In this document: piece by piece, positions 46,377-57,400 of the stretch
Layout: every line of letters starts with the position of its first letter
Numbering within the stretch: the first letter of the stretch is position 1
Assembly: GCA_949128115.1 (NCBI GenBank)
Contig: OX421962.1
Span: 101,338,836-101,402,835, forward strand
DNA: 64,000 nucleotides
Origin: Anaspis maculata
Taxonomy: Eukaryota > Arthropoda > Insecta > Coleoptera > Scraptiidae
Reading direction: 5' to 3'
The notes under the pieces: model-generated
What the model saw: only the letters and a program-made list of their open reading frames with translations
What the model was told of the DNA's origin: nothing
Database searches by the model: none
Position numbers and translations under genes: made by a program

Positions 46377-47647
46377 CCCACTCAGCAAGAAAACATCTCT
46401 GTGACATCACTTAGATGTTCAAGCACAACTGCGATGTTAACAAAATAGTCTCTGCGATGTTAAGTGGACATCTCTGTTACTTCTCATGTCCGGGTAATTA
46501 GAACATGAATGAGATATCTCAAAGATGTCCAAATGTGACATACTATCTACATCGCTATTCCACATCTCGTAGATATCACTTTTTGACGTACATGATACGT
46601 CGCATTTTGAATGTGTATTTTTAAATAAAAATTAATTTTTCACCACTTTTCAACATAGTTCCATGTCACAGGAGGTTCCGCACCTATTTTTACTAATTTT
46701 TACAATCTATACAGCACGTTTTTTCCCTGAGAAAAGTTCTTCTTCTATGGCGTCCTCCGCAGGATTCGAACCTGGATCCCCACAGGTGATGGTTAGAGGC
46801 ACTGCTGCCGATTCGTCTAAGCTACCAACTTGTCTACTACAGTATATTTAAACAGCGCACTTGATGTTCAGGGATGTTTCTCGGAATATTTCATTAGGAC
46901 TCCAAACGATACACCGAGCCCAAAAAGCCTCGCTGGGGCTCGAAACGTTACAGCAAGGCACAAGGGACTCCGTTGGGGCCCCGGACATTACAATAGGTAA
47001 GACATGAACGGGAGTCATCAAAGTATTCGAAAGCACAATAAAACAAAAAGGGGCCCATTTTGGGGTTCCGAATAACGCAAAAGCAGACACAAGGGTTCAC
47101 TAAAGGTGCGAAAGTCACGACAAAATGCAAGAAGGCCCAGTAGGCTTCCGAAGAACACAAGGAGACACAAATGGGGCACACTAGTTCCGAAAGTCACAAG
47201 CACAAGAAGACACAAAAGTTGTTCCAAACGACACTTGAAGACATAAGAGGGCCCGCAGGGCCTCACACTAAACATGAAGACATAAGGCTGTTCTGGCATC
47301 ACACACATGGAATAGAGGACAAAACTATTTATTGAATATTTTTCGACACACAGAGCTTAACGATGACAGCCCGCGAAATTTGAAAAATCTCTCAGTGACT
47401 ACATCTCATTGACGTCAGTGAGATGTTACACATCGACAAGTTGAAAGCAGTAACAATGTGATGTCCGGTAGATGTCTCATGTGTGATGTTCAATTAAGTT
47501 TATTTCGAAACATCTCTCAGACATTACATCGTATAACATCGCGGATGAACATCACAGAGATGTGGAAGTAACGTTCATTGTGATGTTATTTTGTGACATG
47601 GTTGAGATCATCTCATTTATGAAACATGACATGCTATGCTGAGTGGG
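46377..47647. mobile_element. TA-flanked nonautonomous DNA transposon (CCCACTCAGCA ends)
   Basis: CCCACTCAGCA at 46,377 and its inverse TGCTGAGTGGG ending 47,647 are flanked by TA on both sides. The sequence at 39,310-39,345, in the other copy of the surrounding repeat, reads straight across this junction (CGCGAAAAATAGG-TA-GTTGACGCG on the minus strand) with a single TA, so it is the empty site. The subterminal regions are full of GACATCTCTGTGACATC-like words in both orientations. There is no transposase; a Tc1/mariner/pogo-type source is implied by the TA duplication. Confidence 0.9.
46745..46832 (-). repeat. tRNA-derived sequence inside the TA element
   Basis: On the minus strand, GGTAGCTTAGACGAATCGG resembles an A box and CCAGGTTCGAATCCTG contains a perfect B box / T-arm with paired stem, about 50 bases apart. 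The acceptor stem does not pair, so it is a tRNA-derived SINE head or pseudo-tRNA rather than a working tRNA. Confidence 0.5.
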
Positions 47648-47879
47648 TAGTTGACGCGTGTAATTTCTCTATTTGCCTTTTAAATCATATTGCTGTTTTT
47701 ATTAATGCCAATAACATAATGCGCTATGTGAAGCACATGCATCTTCACATTTTTCGCATAGCTCCTTGAAACGTCAATTGTCAGAAAAGAACAGCGAGAA
47801 GAGAGTGTGGTTACCATGGCGACCAGCAAGGAAAGTGAACATTGTTCAAGTGCAAAAATTGAATAGTTCACGTTAGTAA

Positions 47880-48362
47880 ATCGCATTCTTCCGTACCTAG
47901 ATCTACTCAAAATTATTGCATGAGGAAGGGAATAATGGTAAAATTGTTACTGTGAAATGTACGGCTTCGGGTCCCCTTTATGACACGGTCACCTACTTTT
48001 TACTTGGTATAACCTCCTGGGTTAAACTTTCGCCGGCGTGCAGTTTACTCCAGGATCTATTCCCGAAAAGTGGTATTTCGCTTTCGTCAAACTGGCCTTC
48101 ACTCGAGCACTCACCCTGATTTTCTCATTCGCAACGATTCGCAAAACAAGAAAGGGAAAACAGGGGTGACATCCATTACAGGTCGTCTTGAATGGGATAA
48201 TACAGAATTCTGCTTTAACGATATCAAAAATTTGCCGATCTATCAGTACGAAGTATTTCCTTACTATTTTCAACTAGAGCTGGCCAACAAATCAAGCTTA
48301 GATATTAAAACATTGATCCAAAGACATCATATGACTTCAAATATCAGAATAGTGTCCAAATT
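47880..48362 (+). other. Conserved block, possible captured sequence (copy 2)
   Basis: Inverted copy of 38,005-38,590. It retains CTASGPLYDTVTYFLLGI in one frame and GKTGVTSITGRLEWDNTEFC in another. Relative to copy 1 it lacks about 45 bases between the IRN and NKKGKTG-encoding parts. No single long ORF; product unrecognised. Confidence 0.5.
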
Positions 48363-48364
48363 GA

Positions 48365-48560
48365 GAAGAAATCTCCACGGAATTTCCACGGATCTCCATA
48401 AAACCTCCACGGATCTCCACGGATCCCCACGGATCTCCACCAAACCTCCACGGATCCCCACGGATCCCCACGGATCTCCACCAAACCTCCACGGATCTCC
48501 ACGGATCCCCACGGATCCCCACGGATCTCCACCAAACCTCCACGGATCTCCAAGGCAAGG
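48365..48560 (-). repeat. 12-bp minisatellite, second block of E2
   Basis: Iterated CCACGGATC(T/C)CCA and CCAAACCTCCACGG words, joining directly onto the foldback element at 48,592. Confidence 0.9.
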
Positions 48561-48591
48561 GACAGAAAACCTCCACAGTGGTTAACCCCTC

Positions 48592-49235
48592 GGAAAAACC
48601 TTTCCAATGGTACATCACTGACTAAAGATAATTGTTCACGAACGTGTTTATAGAACAATAAACATTATATTTACCAAAAATGCAGTCCCTTTTTGACCAT
48701 GCGAAGAACTTCTTTCCTCGTAGGAATTTTTCGATACAACCTGCGAGGAAAATGAAGCCAAAATATGAGAGAAAATTTTAAAGGAAGTTTCATTGGTCTA
48801 GGCCGTATAGTTTGTCAGTTATGAATTTTTTTCTGTCGCATTGAGTTGGAACGTCGCCCGGCGTGTGCTTGCATACAGTAAATCGCCGCAAACGAACAGT
48901 GAGCGCGGCACGGCTCCCGTCACTAGCTGTTTGTTATGCGGCGATTTACTGTATGCAAGCACACGTCGGGCGACGTTCCAACTCAATGCGACAGAAAAAA
49001 ATTCATAACTGACAAACTATACGGCCTAGACCAATGAAACTTCCTTTAAAATTTTCTCTCATATTTTGGCTTCATTTTCCTCGCAGGTTGTATCGAAAAA
49101 TTCCTACGAGGAAAGAAGTTCTTCGCATGGTCAAAAAGGGACTGCATTTTTGGTAAATATAATGTTTATTGTTCTATAAACACGTTCGTGAACAATTATC
49201 TTTAGTCAGTGATGTACCATTGGAAAGGTTTTTCC
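48592..49235. mobile_element. Near-perfect 644-bp foldback MITE
   Basis: Arms 48,592-48,890 and 48,937-49,235 are almost identical inverted copies (299 bases each), closed by a 46-base loop with CGAACAGTGAGCGCGGCACG. As single-stranded DNA or RNA it would form one long hairpin. It encodes nothing. The high arm identity suggests recent origin or arm-to-arm gene conversion. Confidence 0.92.
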
Positions 49236-49487
49236 ATGTACTTTCATTAAAAAAAAAAGAATAGACCGATAGCTCAACTGGATCCAGAAATATAACGTTG
49301 TGAATGCTGAACTGCTCATTTTCAATTTTTGAGGTTTTTTGACCATAAAAAAGGTGTCTACCACAAGATCATCCCCAAAATGACCATACATACGTGGAAT
49401 TTGATTCTCTATAAGACCTATAAGGTTTGGTGCTGTTATACCTTCAAAAAAAAAAACGACGACTTTTTAGGCCGATTTCGCTCCACT

Positions 49488-50755
49488 ATATTGCCTGAAA
49501 GAGAGCTCTCAAATATGTTGTGACAAAATGTAAAACTCACTGATACTTTACTCCCCCTCCCTCAACGCAGCAAAGTACGCAAGGTAACGCAAAGCAACAC
49601 AAAGCAAAAATACGCCAAACTCACACAGACACTCAAAAGACAACAACTGAAGACATGTCAATGGACCGGGCATAATAAAACACTACAAAAATAATACAAA
49701 ATACAAAAACTACACAACAAGGTAATTTTGTTGCGAACCTGTACTCGAGAACCCTGTAAGAGAACCTATCTTGCAAAAGCTGACATGTGCCTCGTTATGC
49801 GAGTTGCAAGCGACTAAGTTGCAACCAATCTTCCATATCTACCATGGCAGACCCTGTTCACTCTCTGGTAGGTAGCATTCAATCATTTCATAATAAACAA
49901 AGCAAAATGAATGAACATGACTCCCCAACAACAAAAGGTACCGTAGAACCTGCTTGGACGGTAAAATCCCCCTGACACAAAGGCAAGAAGTAAACATTGT
50001 AAAACAGTCAATTTTAGGCTGGGTAGAAGTGGTTAATGGTACAGAAACGACTTTCACAGGATTCGTGAAAATGTTAGTAAACTAGGTGCGACAAGGCTCG
50101 ATCATACTCACTCACGCCATTTGCAAAGTAACAGTGAGTAATGGAACAAACAAAATGGAAACATTTTTGAGAACCACAACAGACGGAGGACACCAAACAT
50201 TGATACAAAAAGTATCAAATAGTAGACTAGCACAGACAAGAAAGAAAGACTGAATGTGTCGTGCCTGTTTTTTAAGTCACAAAATTCGTGTAGTAACAAA
50301 GACGTTCTTTTCATTGAATTCAGCAGTGAATAGGCAGATCAAAGCAACAGTATTCTCAAAATACACAAGTAATTTAAAAATTGTAATAATCAGTATATGG
50401 GTACTTCTAAAATTAAATGCATAAAGGAAACAAACACAACGTGACTCTTCAAAAAATTGCACGTGTCTCCACGCAGGTATAGTTCCGTCACTCTCGTGTG
50501 CCTGCAGACGGCTCCCCCATTCAAGTAATAAAATGCTCTCGCACGACCTAGAACCAGTCTTAGAGCGGGTGGCAAGAAAGGTGAATTTCGCCCTAAACGT
50601 GACCGCTCAAAACTGCCCGATGACCATGTGTTAATCCACATTATTTCATTTGCCGCTAATTTGCCGCCATGTCCAAATTAATGCCTGAAAATTACTGAAC
50701 TCATCTCTGGATTTGTGTCGAATAATTCTGCTTACTAACTGAAGAATGTTTTCAG
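49488..50755. other. Intron-like sequence upstream of the CASK-type exon
   Basis: A-rich sequence with ACAAAG/AACGCAAAG iterations near 49,570-49,640. ORFs up to 83 codons lack domains. On the plus strand it leads into the acceptor at 50,754-50,755. Confidence 0.4.
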
Positions 50756-50874
50756 CTGTCTCCACGATTCTCGACTCTTTGGACGACATCTTCTGCTTGC
50801 AGGAGTCACAACCACAGGAACGCGCTCACCTGATGGCTCTTCTTGAAGACCAGCATCTCCACGTGCTGCTGGAG
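50756..50874 (+). CDS. CASK-like MAGUK, L27-domain exon
   Basis: A polypyrimidine-poor but good acceptor (TTTTCAG ending 50,755) and a consensus donor GTAAGA (from 50,875) bound a 119-base exon. It takes one base from the previous codon and encodes (A)VSTILDSLDDIFCLQ, then QERAHLMALLEDQHLHVLLE. This closely follows the first L27 domain of CASK (pattern AVS.VLDSLEEI..L ... L....QDQHLH.LLD). CASK is a membrane-associated guanylate-kinase scaffold at cell junctions and synapses; its L27 domains bind partners such as SAP97/Dlg and Veli. The kinase-like, PDZ, SH3 and guanylate-kinase exons are not in view, consistent with long introns. The exon ends on a codon boundary. Another L27 MAGUK (MPP type) is the main alternative. 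Confidence 0.75.
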
Positions 50875-52687
50875 GTAAGAATTTTTGAACATTCATGATT
50901 TGTTTCCGTCTATCAGTTCAAAGGGGTGACATGGCGCAAACTGCACCTCGGGGCGACGCATACTCTCTTCTTTTTCTCCGCATAGCCAGACGCAAATTTC
51001 AAACGGTGGCGGCTCTGCCCCAGCGATTGATCGCCACCGCCACCGGCATATTTCTCTGAGGCGGCGACCGCCTCCACCATACACGAGCCCCATCTTGTAA
51101 ACCTTCCCTCTGCCAAACCGCTTTGTCGGCGGCGGCCAGACGCCCTTGATCCTCCAGTACTATGGTGTAGCATCTACAGTAGTTGTAGGATACGGATCTA
51201 AATCCGATAAAACCGGACGCGTTGCAAATCAATCCGGACCGAAGAGAGCAGCGCTAATTTATTTATCTGGTCGAAACACTGTTCGGGCCACCCTTGCAGA
51301 ATACGAAAATATGTGGGCAGCAAGGGTAGGCGGCGGCGGCGGCGGCGGCAGCTTAGGCCTAAATCCGATCCAGCGATATTTGTTGTTTATTTATATTATT
51401 TGCCTTGGATGATGGAATTCTGTTCTGGTTCTGGTAGCTTGGGAACAGAAAAATGTCCTCAATAATTTATGCCGTACCTACCGCATAAGAACACTCATCT
51501 TCCCGAATGCAATCAACCACCTATAGAGCATGCATCGTCGATTTTCCACTTGACCTCTTTGCCGCAAGTCGTTGAATTTAATTCGCATTCACATCGGAGA
51601 CCATAATGATCTCTGCTCTCTGCCCCATCAACCTCGATTTCCAAAGCTTTTTTTTCTCTTGGTGCTTTCGCCGGAAAACGACAGGTGTAAACTGCCGTTT
51701 TCACGTCCTCTTATACGAGTGCTTCTCGACCTTTCAGGGAGTTGTCACGCCACCTACACACGCACTCACACCTGTAAACTCCTTTTTTCGTTGTGCCTCT
51801 CTTGATGTCTTGTTCATTGGCTTTTATTAGCTCACGGCTGCTGTTGGGGTGCTGTAGGGTAGGTACATATAGACTTTGGCGGCGACGGAAACGAACGACG
51901 GAATATTTTACGTGGAGATTTGAGAACTCCGGTCTTGGTGTGTGTGTGTGAAAAGCATCGTTTTCTTTGGCCATTTATTTCGTTTGGAAAATATACGGAT
52001 CCCTTTCATCTTTTCGTGAGGCTTTAATCTCGACAGGGAAATTGATTTGTCGTCGTTGGAAAAAAATTCGTTTGATTGGTTCTGTATATTAATATCAGCT
52101 TTCAAGAGGCATATTCGAGTAGGTACGTTTATTTCCATAAAAAGTATTCGCAATCTTGAAAATTCCGGAACCCTGTGGAGAAGCTTGCTGAAACCGAATG
52201 GCGATTACCACCTGCTACAGTGAAAAATGAAACCTGAACTTGTTGCGTTGTTAGTTTTACTTGTGTTTTCTCGAATTTCTGAGAGAGTATTTTTTCAAAA
52301 CAGCCATCTTTTAATAAAAACGAGAAATTGGTTAGATGAATTCTCTTGGAAAATCTTGAAGGAGAAGTCTTCTTTTGTACCGGAGGCGACAGCAGCAAGA
52401 AGTGCCTCTAGAAAGTGCTTTGTTTGTATTTTAACCTATTTTGCACTGGGTTTGGGTTTTGTCATTAGAAAAAAAAGCGACAAGGTCTTGCTTTATTGCA
52501 GTTATGGCCCAATAAAATAAAAGGCTTTGTTTTTGACTTCATAGTAGATGTACTACGTAAGGGCTCCTTCATGGCTATGTCACATTTTTTGGATTTGTAA
52601 AAATTTTGATGTATGTATACATATACAGTGCTCCTGACAGTACATTTACGTCGCGATGTCACGGTGGCAACTGTCATATTGAACATA
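50875..52687. other. Intron-like sequence, one GGC microsatellite
   Basis: Moderately GC-rich at 50,930-51,350, including seven GGC triplets at 51,329-51,349, then AT-rich. ORFs up to 97 codons show no domain. The next CASK exon (expected to begin near LYDKI) was not found. Confidence 0.4.
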
Positions 52688-52885
52688 TATCCCATATACT
52701 TTCCATTTTTAGTAGAATGACTTTTTGGAGCAAGCGACAAGCTGGAGCGCTGAAAGAATACGGCCGGTAGCCGCTGATAGTTTCGCGCCCAAGCATTATT
52801 AGCCGTAGTCGTGGCCCCCCCAGCTTGTCACTTAATTTTTGCTCCAAAAAGTCATGCCACTGAAAAATAGGAAGTGTATGGAATA
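52688..52885. mobile_element. Palindromic MITE, family M1 copy 1
   Basis: TATCCCATA.ACTTTC ... TAGTAGAATGACTTTTTGGAG at the left and the inverse (CTCCAAAAAGTCAT...GAAGTGTATGG) at the right. The interior includes GACAAGCTGG in both orientations. Confidence 0.85.
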
Positions 52886-52889
52886 GTTA

Positions 52890-53008
52890 TACCTGCAAAG
52901 TTTTGGAGCGAAACCATCAGCGGCCATCGGCCGTATTCTCCCAGCGCCCCAGCTTGTCACTTGCTCCAAAAAGTCATTCTACTAAAAATAGAAAGTGTAT
53001 GAGATATA
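52890..53008 (+). mobile_element. Family M1 copy 2, right half only
   Basis: Contains GCGAAACCATCAGCGGCCAT, CAGCTTGTCACTTGCTCCAA and TAGAAAGTGTATGAGATA but no left arm, so a truncated copy directly abutting its neighbours. Confidence 0.7.
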
Positions 53009-53011
53009 TAT

Positions 53012-53185
53012 CGTTTACTTTCTATTTTCAGTAGAATTAATTTTTGGAACAAGAAGAAAGTGACAAGCTGGGGGGCTACGGCTATGGCTGATTGAGCGAA
53101 ACTATCAGCGGCCATCCGCCGTATCCTTCCAGCGCTCCAGCTTGTGACTTTATTTTTGCTCCAAAAAGTCATTCTACTGAAAATG
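53012..53185. mobile_element. Family M1 copy 3
   Basis: TTTCTATTTTCAGTAGAATT at the left, CAAAAAGTCATTCTACTGAA at the right, with GTGACAAGCTGG and its inverse inside. Confidence 0.8.
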
Positions 53186-53885
53186 AAATCTGAACGGGCT
53201 ATAGCACCAATATCAAGACGTATAAGTTAGAAAGAATAATTCATTATTAAATTAAAATGAGCTCTAAAACGAGTTATATGTATCACTTTCAACCAGGTTG
53301 GCTTTGACGCAAACAATGTTACTATGACAACTGAGACCTGAAATTTTATTAATCTATTCGACGTCAATAACTGACAGCATCATCTTATCGAATTCGAAAA
53401 ATTTTTCTCGTGAGTGATAATTTTAGGCTTCACTAGGCTTGTGGGTGTTTAACTTTCGGATCGTTTTTCTTGAATCTCCATGTTCTGTTGTTCTCCACCA
53501 ATAAAACTGGCAAGGAAGGCGGAAGCTATCATCTGAGCGCAAGATTAAAGCTCTTTCAGTGTTTACATACCCATAGGAAAGATTGCACGTAAGTACCAAA
53601 TACATGACAGTTTTTCAGATTTAAATTCACAAAATTCCAAAAAACATGCAGACTAGCGGGAAACCACTTAGTTTATGATGTTATGCGGTTACCATAGCAT
53701 CATTTGGGAGTCATCAAGATCGTCTGAGCTTGAAAGAGGTTCAAACTCGCCGCCACCAAACATATAGTGCAGTCACTATGTCTTTCTTCTTCGGAAAAAT
53801 TAGTATAGGGTTGAAATTTTGTACGACCTGATCTTATAATCCGATACGTATTCGAAAATTTAAAAAAGTTCTGGAAACTTTCAAG

Positions 53886-54102
53886 TATGTCCCATACACT
53901 TTCTACTTTCAGTAGAATGACTTTTTGGATAAAAAATGAACTGACAAGGCTGGGGGATTACGACTACGGCTGATGACACCTGAAAAGTTTTGAAGCGAAT
54001 TTATCAGCGGTCATCGGCCGTTTTCTCTCAGCGCTCCAGCTTGTCACTTCATTTTTGCTCCAAAAAGTCGTTCTACTGAAAATAGAAAGTGTATGGGATA
54101 TA
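53886..54102. mobile_element. Family M1 copy 4
   Basis: TGTCCCATACACTTTCTACT at the left and AGAAAGTGTATGGGATA at the right; the best preserved pair of ends in the cluster, 217 bases, no ORF. Confidence 0.85.
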
Positions 54103-54975
54103 GTTTCAGGATTTCAAAGCTTGATTTAACTGGCGATAGAAATGTTAAAAATGCCGGTAGCAGTACCAGGGAAGAAATATGGAGGTGATGCGTCATTTGT
54201 TGGTGCAGTCCTATGTTCTTTTGATTTCTCTATCAAAGGAATGAAAAAGGTATACGGACCAGTGAAAAAAATTCCATTGCCATCATTTTACTCAAGTACT
54301 CTGATAAAATGGCATAGCAGGAGTGAGAAATTATCTAGGGAATAATAGTGTAATATATATATTTGGGGAAAAAACAAATAATTCTAAACACTGGAATGTA
54401 AGAAATTAGAAAAAATAAGGCCTTGAAGACAAAAATTACACAAATAATTTCAAGCACTGCAGAATGTGAGGAAAAAAATATATGAAAATATAGAAACATT
54501 AAAACAAAAGATTTAAAGAAACACTCAACGACACAGCTCGCAAACAAATCTTTCGGTTTTTTTCGGCAAACCGGCGTTCATTATGGCTCAATTTTTGACA
54601 TTTCTGGCAACGAATCCACAATGCTCCTAAATATCTCTTTGCAATACATGCAAGTGACGATCATCATTTTCCTCGTCTTCAAATGGATCATTTTCATCTT
54701 CTTCGACTTCTTCTTCCGTGAACCACCTGTATACGACCCTAGTGACAAGGTTTCTGTTACTTTTTGTCTTCTCTTCTTCTCCATTTTGATTTTATTACCT
54801 GCACTGCTTGTCCCATGATGTCTTCTTGGCTCCAAATGACAAATTGAATGTAAATACATCAATGTTGGTCCAATACGCGATTGTAAACGACTGGGTTCGT
54901 TGGAATTTGAATAATGGTAAGGCTAGAAAGTCCTATCCCAGAGAAGATTGCCACAACGCTTTTATGTCGTTGACT
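54103..54975. other. No gene recognised
   Basis: AT-rich sequence. Two ORFs on opposite strands around 54,581-54,862 overlap each other and have low-complexity composition. No exon supported. Confidence 0.35.
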
Positions 54976-55860
54976 CGGACCATCTTGAAGGTGCGTGATA
55001 TGGAGTTGTAGTAGAGTGCGAAAAAGTTATTCCAAAAATTCTATGTCCTTTAATTTTGAAGTTAGGGAGGGACAAAAAATGGTCCTTCGGTTGCTTCTAT
55101 TTTTGTTGTTTCAAAAAATTTTAGTAGGTAAACTGTTTATGGAAAAATAATGGATACAAAAAAACAACCTGTGTCATTTTCTCGGTGTGGCAGTTTACAA
55201 AATTTGTCTGTGAATATCCATTTATTACAAAAAAAACCGTCGAAAGCAGCAATATGGAACAATTTTATCTGGTTTCAAGTTAGAAAGGAGAATAGATGGT
55301 GCTATTCGAAGCTGCTCAGGCGAGATGATAGTTCCAGGGCTTCCAGCGGCCAGGTGCAGATGTATCTAATGTTGCTGTCAAAATTTCTGTATTATCATGG
55401 ACACTCAAAGATTATAAAATACCTTAGGCCAAGGTCATTGTAGAGTATAAATAAACCAAACTTAACTAAACCTGGGAATCTGTATTGAATTACTGTTTTT
55501 TATACAGGGTGCTGGAGTCATGAACTACAAAAATTAAGTTTTCCTGAACAAAAAGAAGAATTTTATTGGAATGAATTGCGTTTTATTGTGCTCTACATAG
55601 GTTATATGGGACCACTGTGACCGTTTGCAGGTACTTCAGAACAGAAATTCACTACAGACTTAGAGGTGGATTTTTTTTCTACTGATTGTTTTCCCATAAA
55701 CAGTTCATTACAATCTTTTGAAACAACGAAAATAGAAGCCAGCGAAGGACCAACTTTTATCCCTCCATAACTTCAAAACTGAAAGACATTTAATTTTTTA
55801 ACAACTTTCCGGCACTCTACTACACCTCCATAATTATTCCGCACCTTCAAGGTGGTCCGA
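54976..55860. mobile_element. Foldback element, ~170-bp inverted arms
   Basis: Arms 54,976-55,145 and 55,691-55,860 are inverted relatives (CGGACCATCTTGAAGGTGCG outer, AAACTGTTTATGG inner). The ~545-base interior includes a 97-codon ORF (55,150-55,443) with no recognised domain. Confidence 0.8.
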
Positions 55861-55878
55861 CACTTTTGAATCACCTGT

Positions 55879-56105
55879 ATACAGGTGTCCAGAAAATGGC
55901 GGAAAAGCTCTCCAGTACGTTGTAAAGGACCCTTCAGGGAAATCCGAAAAAATAGTAAAAAATTCTGGGGGCCGTCCCTTGAACCTTGATAACCCCAAAA
56001 GTAAGGCAAGGGTCGTAGAAGTTTTTTGACATTTTTTCGGAATTCCCTGAAGGGTCTCTTACGACGTACTGGTGAGATTTTCCGCCATTTTCTGGACAGC
56101 CTGTA
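55879..56105. mobile_element. Palindromic MITE, 227 bp
   Basis: TACAGGTGTCCAGAAAATGG at the left and CCATTTTCTGGACAGCCTGTA at the right start arms of about 85 bases that share GACCCTTCAGGGAA and CCGAAAAAAT. Confidence 0.85.
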
Positions 56106-56296
56106 TGTTTAGGTGGTTGCATTGACAAGCTGGCCCTTAGTTGGCCATTTTTCGATAACACCCGCAGACTGTGGTTAACAGAAGATTCAAATATACATTT
56201 GCGCAGCAGTAGGCCTAATAATCGCAACGGGGTTTTCCACTGGTTTCGGGTCAAAATTAATTCATAATACTAGAGCCTGAAAAAAGAAGAAATTTT

Positions 56297-57007
56297 TCAC
56301 GTGACGTATGGATAGATGATCATTGGATTTACTGTGTCCCCTGCTGCAGACAATGAGAACATCACAGTAATCGAAGCTTTCGCTTGACCTTGATCAGTTT
56401 CATACACGTTTTTACATTCTTTTGGCGCTAACACTTTTTTGTTTTTAGGACAGAGCTCAAAGCACGTTTCGTCTCCGTTGTATATTCTTGTCGGGTCATC
56501 CATCATGGCAAACAACATTTTCCGTCTTAGGTTATCACCGATTTGGTTGAACCAGCCCTTTATATCATGTTCAGATACCTTGGAACTCGCGGCAGTTACC
56601 CCTTCAGATGTTCGCTCAACAACTTGGGGATGCCTTTTTGAAAAGGCTTTATACCATCCATATCCTGGGTAGTTGTCCTTGAACATGTTGGGCCGAGGGT
56701 TTTTGTCCAGAAATTCTTTCACAGACGCTTGGATGTCTTCTTTTCTTCTAGGGAAACCTTTCTCTTGGCAGCTACTGATCCATGCTACAAGAGAGGCTTC
56801 CTCTTCATTGGTCAGTATCGGCCTTGGTCCGTAAGAGGTTGTGACGAACTCGTTCCCCAATCTAAATTGAAGTGTAGACCTGGGAACGCAATAAATTTCC
56901 GATGCCTTTTTCTTGGACATGCCACCTTCGATGGCTTGGATTGCATTCCTGATATTCTCCTCTTTATACTTTTTTGTATAGCTGATGCCCAACTTCACTT
57001 TAGGCAT
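56297..57007 (-). pseudogene. pogo/Tigger-type transposase, C-terminally truncated
   Basis: A 236-codon minus-strand ORF. Residues ~1-55 form a Psq-type helix-turn-helix (NIRNAIQAIEGGMSKKKASE, then YCVPRSTLQ). Residues ~60-150 match the CENP-B/Tc5-like second DNA-binding domain (VAWISSCQEKGFPRRKEDI, GYGWYKAFSKRHP). From ~190 begins the DDE_1 catalytic domain with IYNGDETCFEL (first catalytic Asp) and SITVMFSLSAAGDTVNPMII. It stops at YPYVT, where the family continues for about 200 residues with the other two catalytic acids, so it cannot be an active enzyme. Genes of this type are sometimes domesticated as DNA-binding proteins. The open N-terminal half could allow that, but there is no evidence of expression. 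Confidence 0.85.
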
Positions 57008-57253
57008 TCTAGTTCTTCAAAAAAATCACTTTTGAAAAATATTGTTCTGAAATTATAGGAACCCAGTCGATTTCTGTTAAATTATGTTTGAACCATTAGG
57101 AGTAGATGACCTATTTGTACGACAATGATGTGAAAACTTTACTTGCAACATAATCGTCAATCAAAATATTTAGTTCAAAATAATAAAATGCGTGCTTGCA
57201 AGATCTACTTAATACACTTGTGACATAATATACTATTCAAAAATCCCGCCCTA

Positions 57254-57400
57254 ACATAGTGATTGGCAGTGCTATTTTCGTTTCATTGGCATGCCAATCA
57301 CTGTTTCTGAGTTAAATTGTTATAGTACAGTCATTGGCACTCCCCTGCCAATCACTGCTTATACGTGTTTTGCACATTACAGTGATTGGCATGCAAGAAA
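57254..57400. repeat. Cluster of AGTGATTGGCA words in both orientations
   Basis: AGTGATTGGCA, TGCCAATCACTG, CAGTCATTGGCA, TGCCAATCACTG and CAGTGATTGGCATG occur within 145 bases upstream of the pogo-type ORF. Another TGCCAATCACT is at 63,551, beyond the inserted Tc1 composite. They look like terminal/subterminal transposase-binding repeats of the pogo-type element. Confidence 0.6.

Larger units (their letters stand above)
45045..49487. mobile_element. 4.4-kb composite element with ~257-bp inverted ends (E2)
   Basis: Bases 45,045-45,301 and 49,228-49,487 are close inverted repeats (outer word TAGTGGAGCGAAATCGGCC, inner ...GAAAGTACATGGAAAAA). Enclosed are a minisatellite, ~150-base tandem repeats, a later TA-element insertion (46,377-47,647), the conserved block, a second minisatellite and a nested foldback. 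The interior parallels E1 (37,394-40,085) in reverse order, but the outer inverted ends differ, so these ends may belong to another element that carries or surrounds the E1-type core. Confidence 0.7.

Noticed and set aside
46745..46832. Functional tRNA gene
   Set aside because: The B box and T arm are good but the acceptor stem does not pair, and it lies within a mobile element.
56297..57007. Complete host jerky/CENP-B gene
   Set aside because: The DDE region ends after the first catalytic Asp and mobile-element motifs lie next to it.
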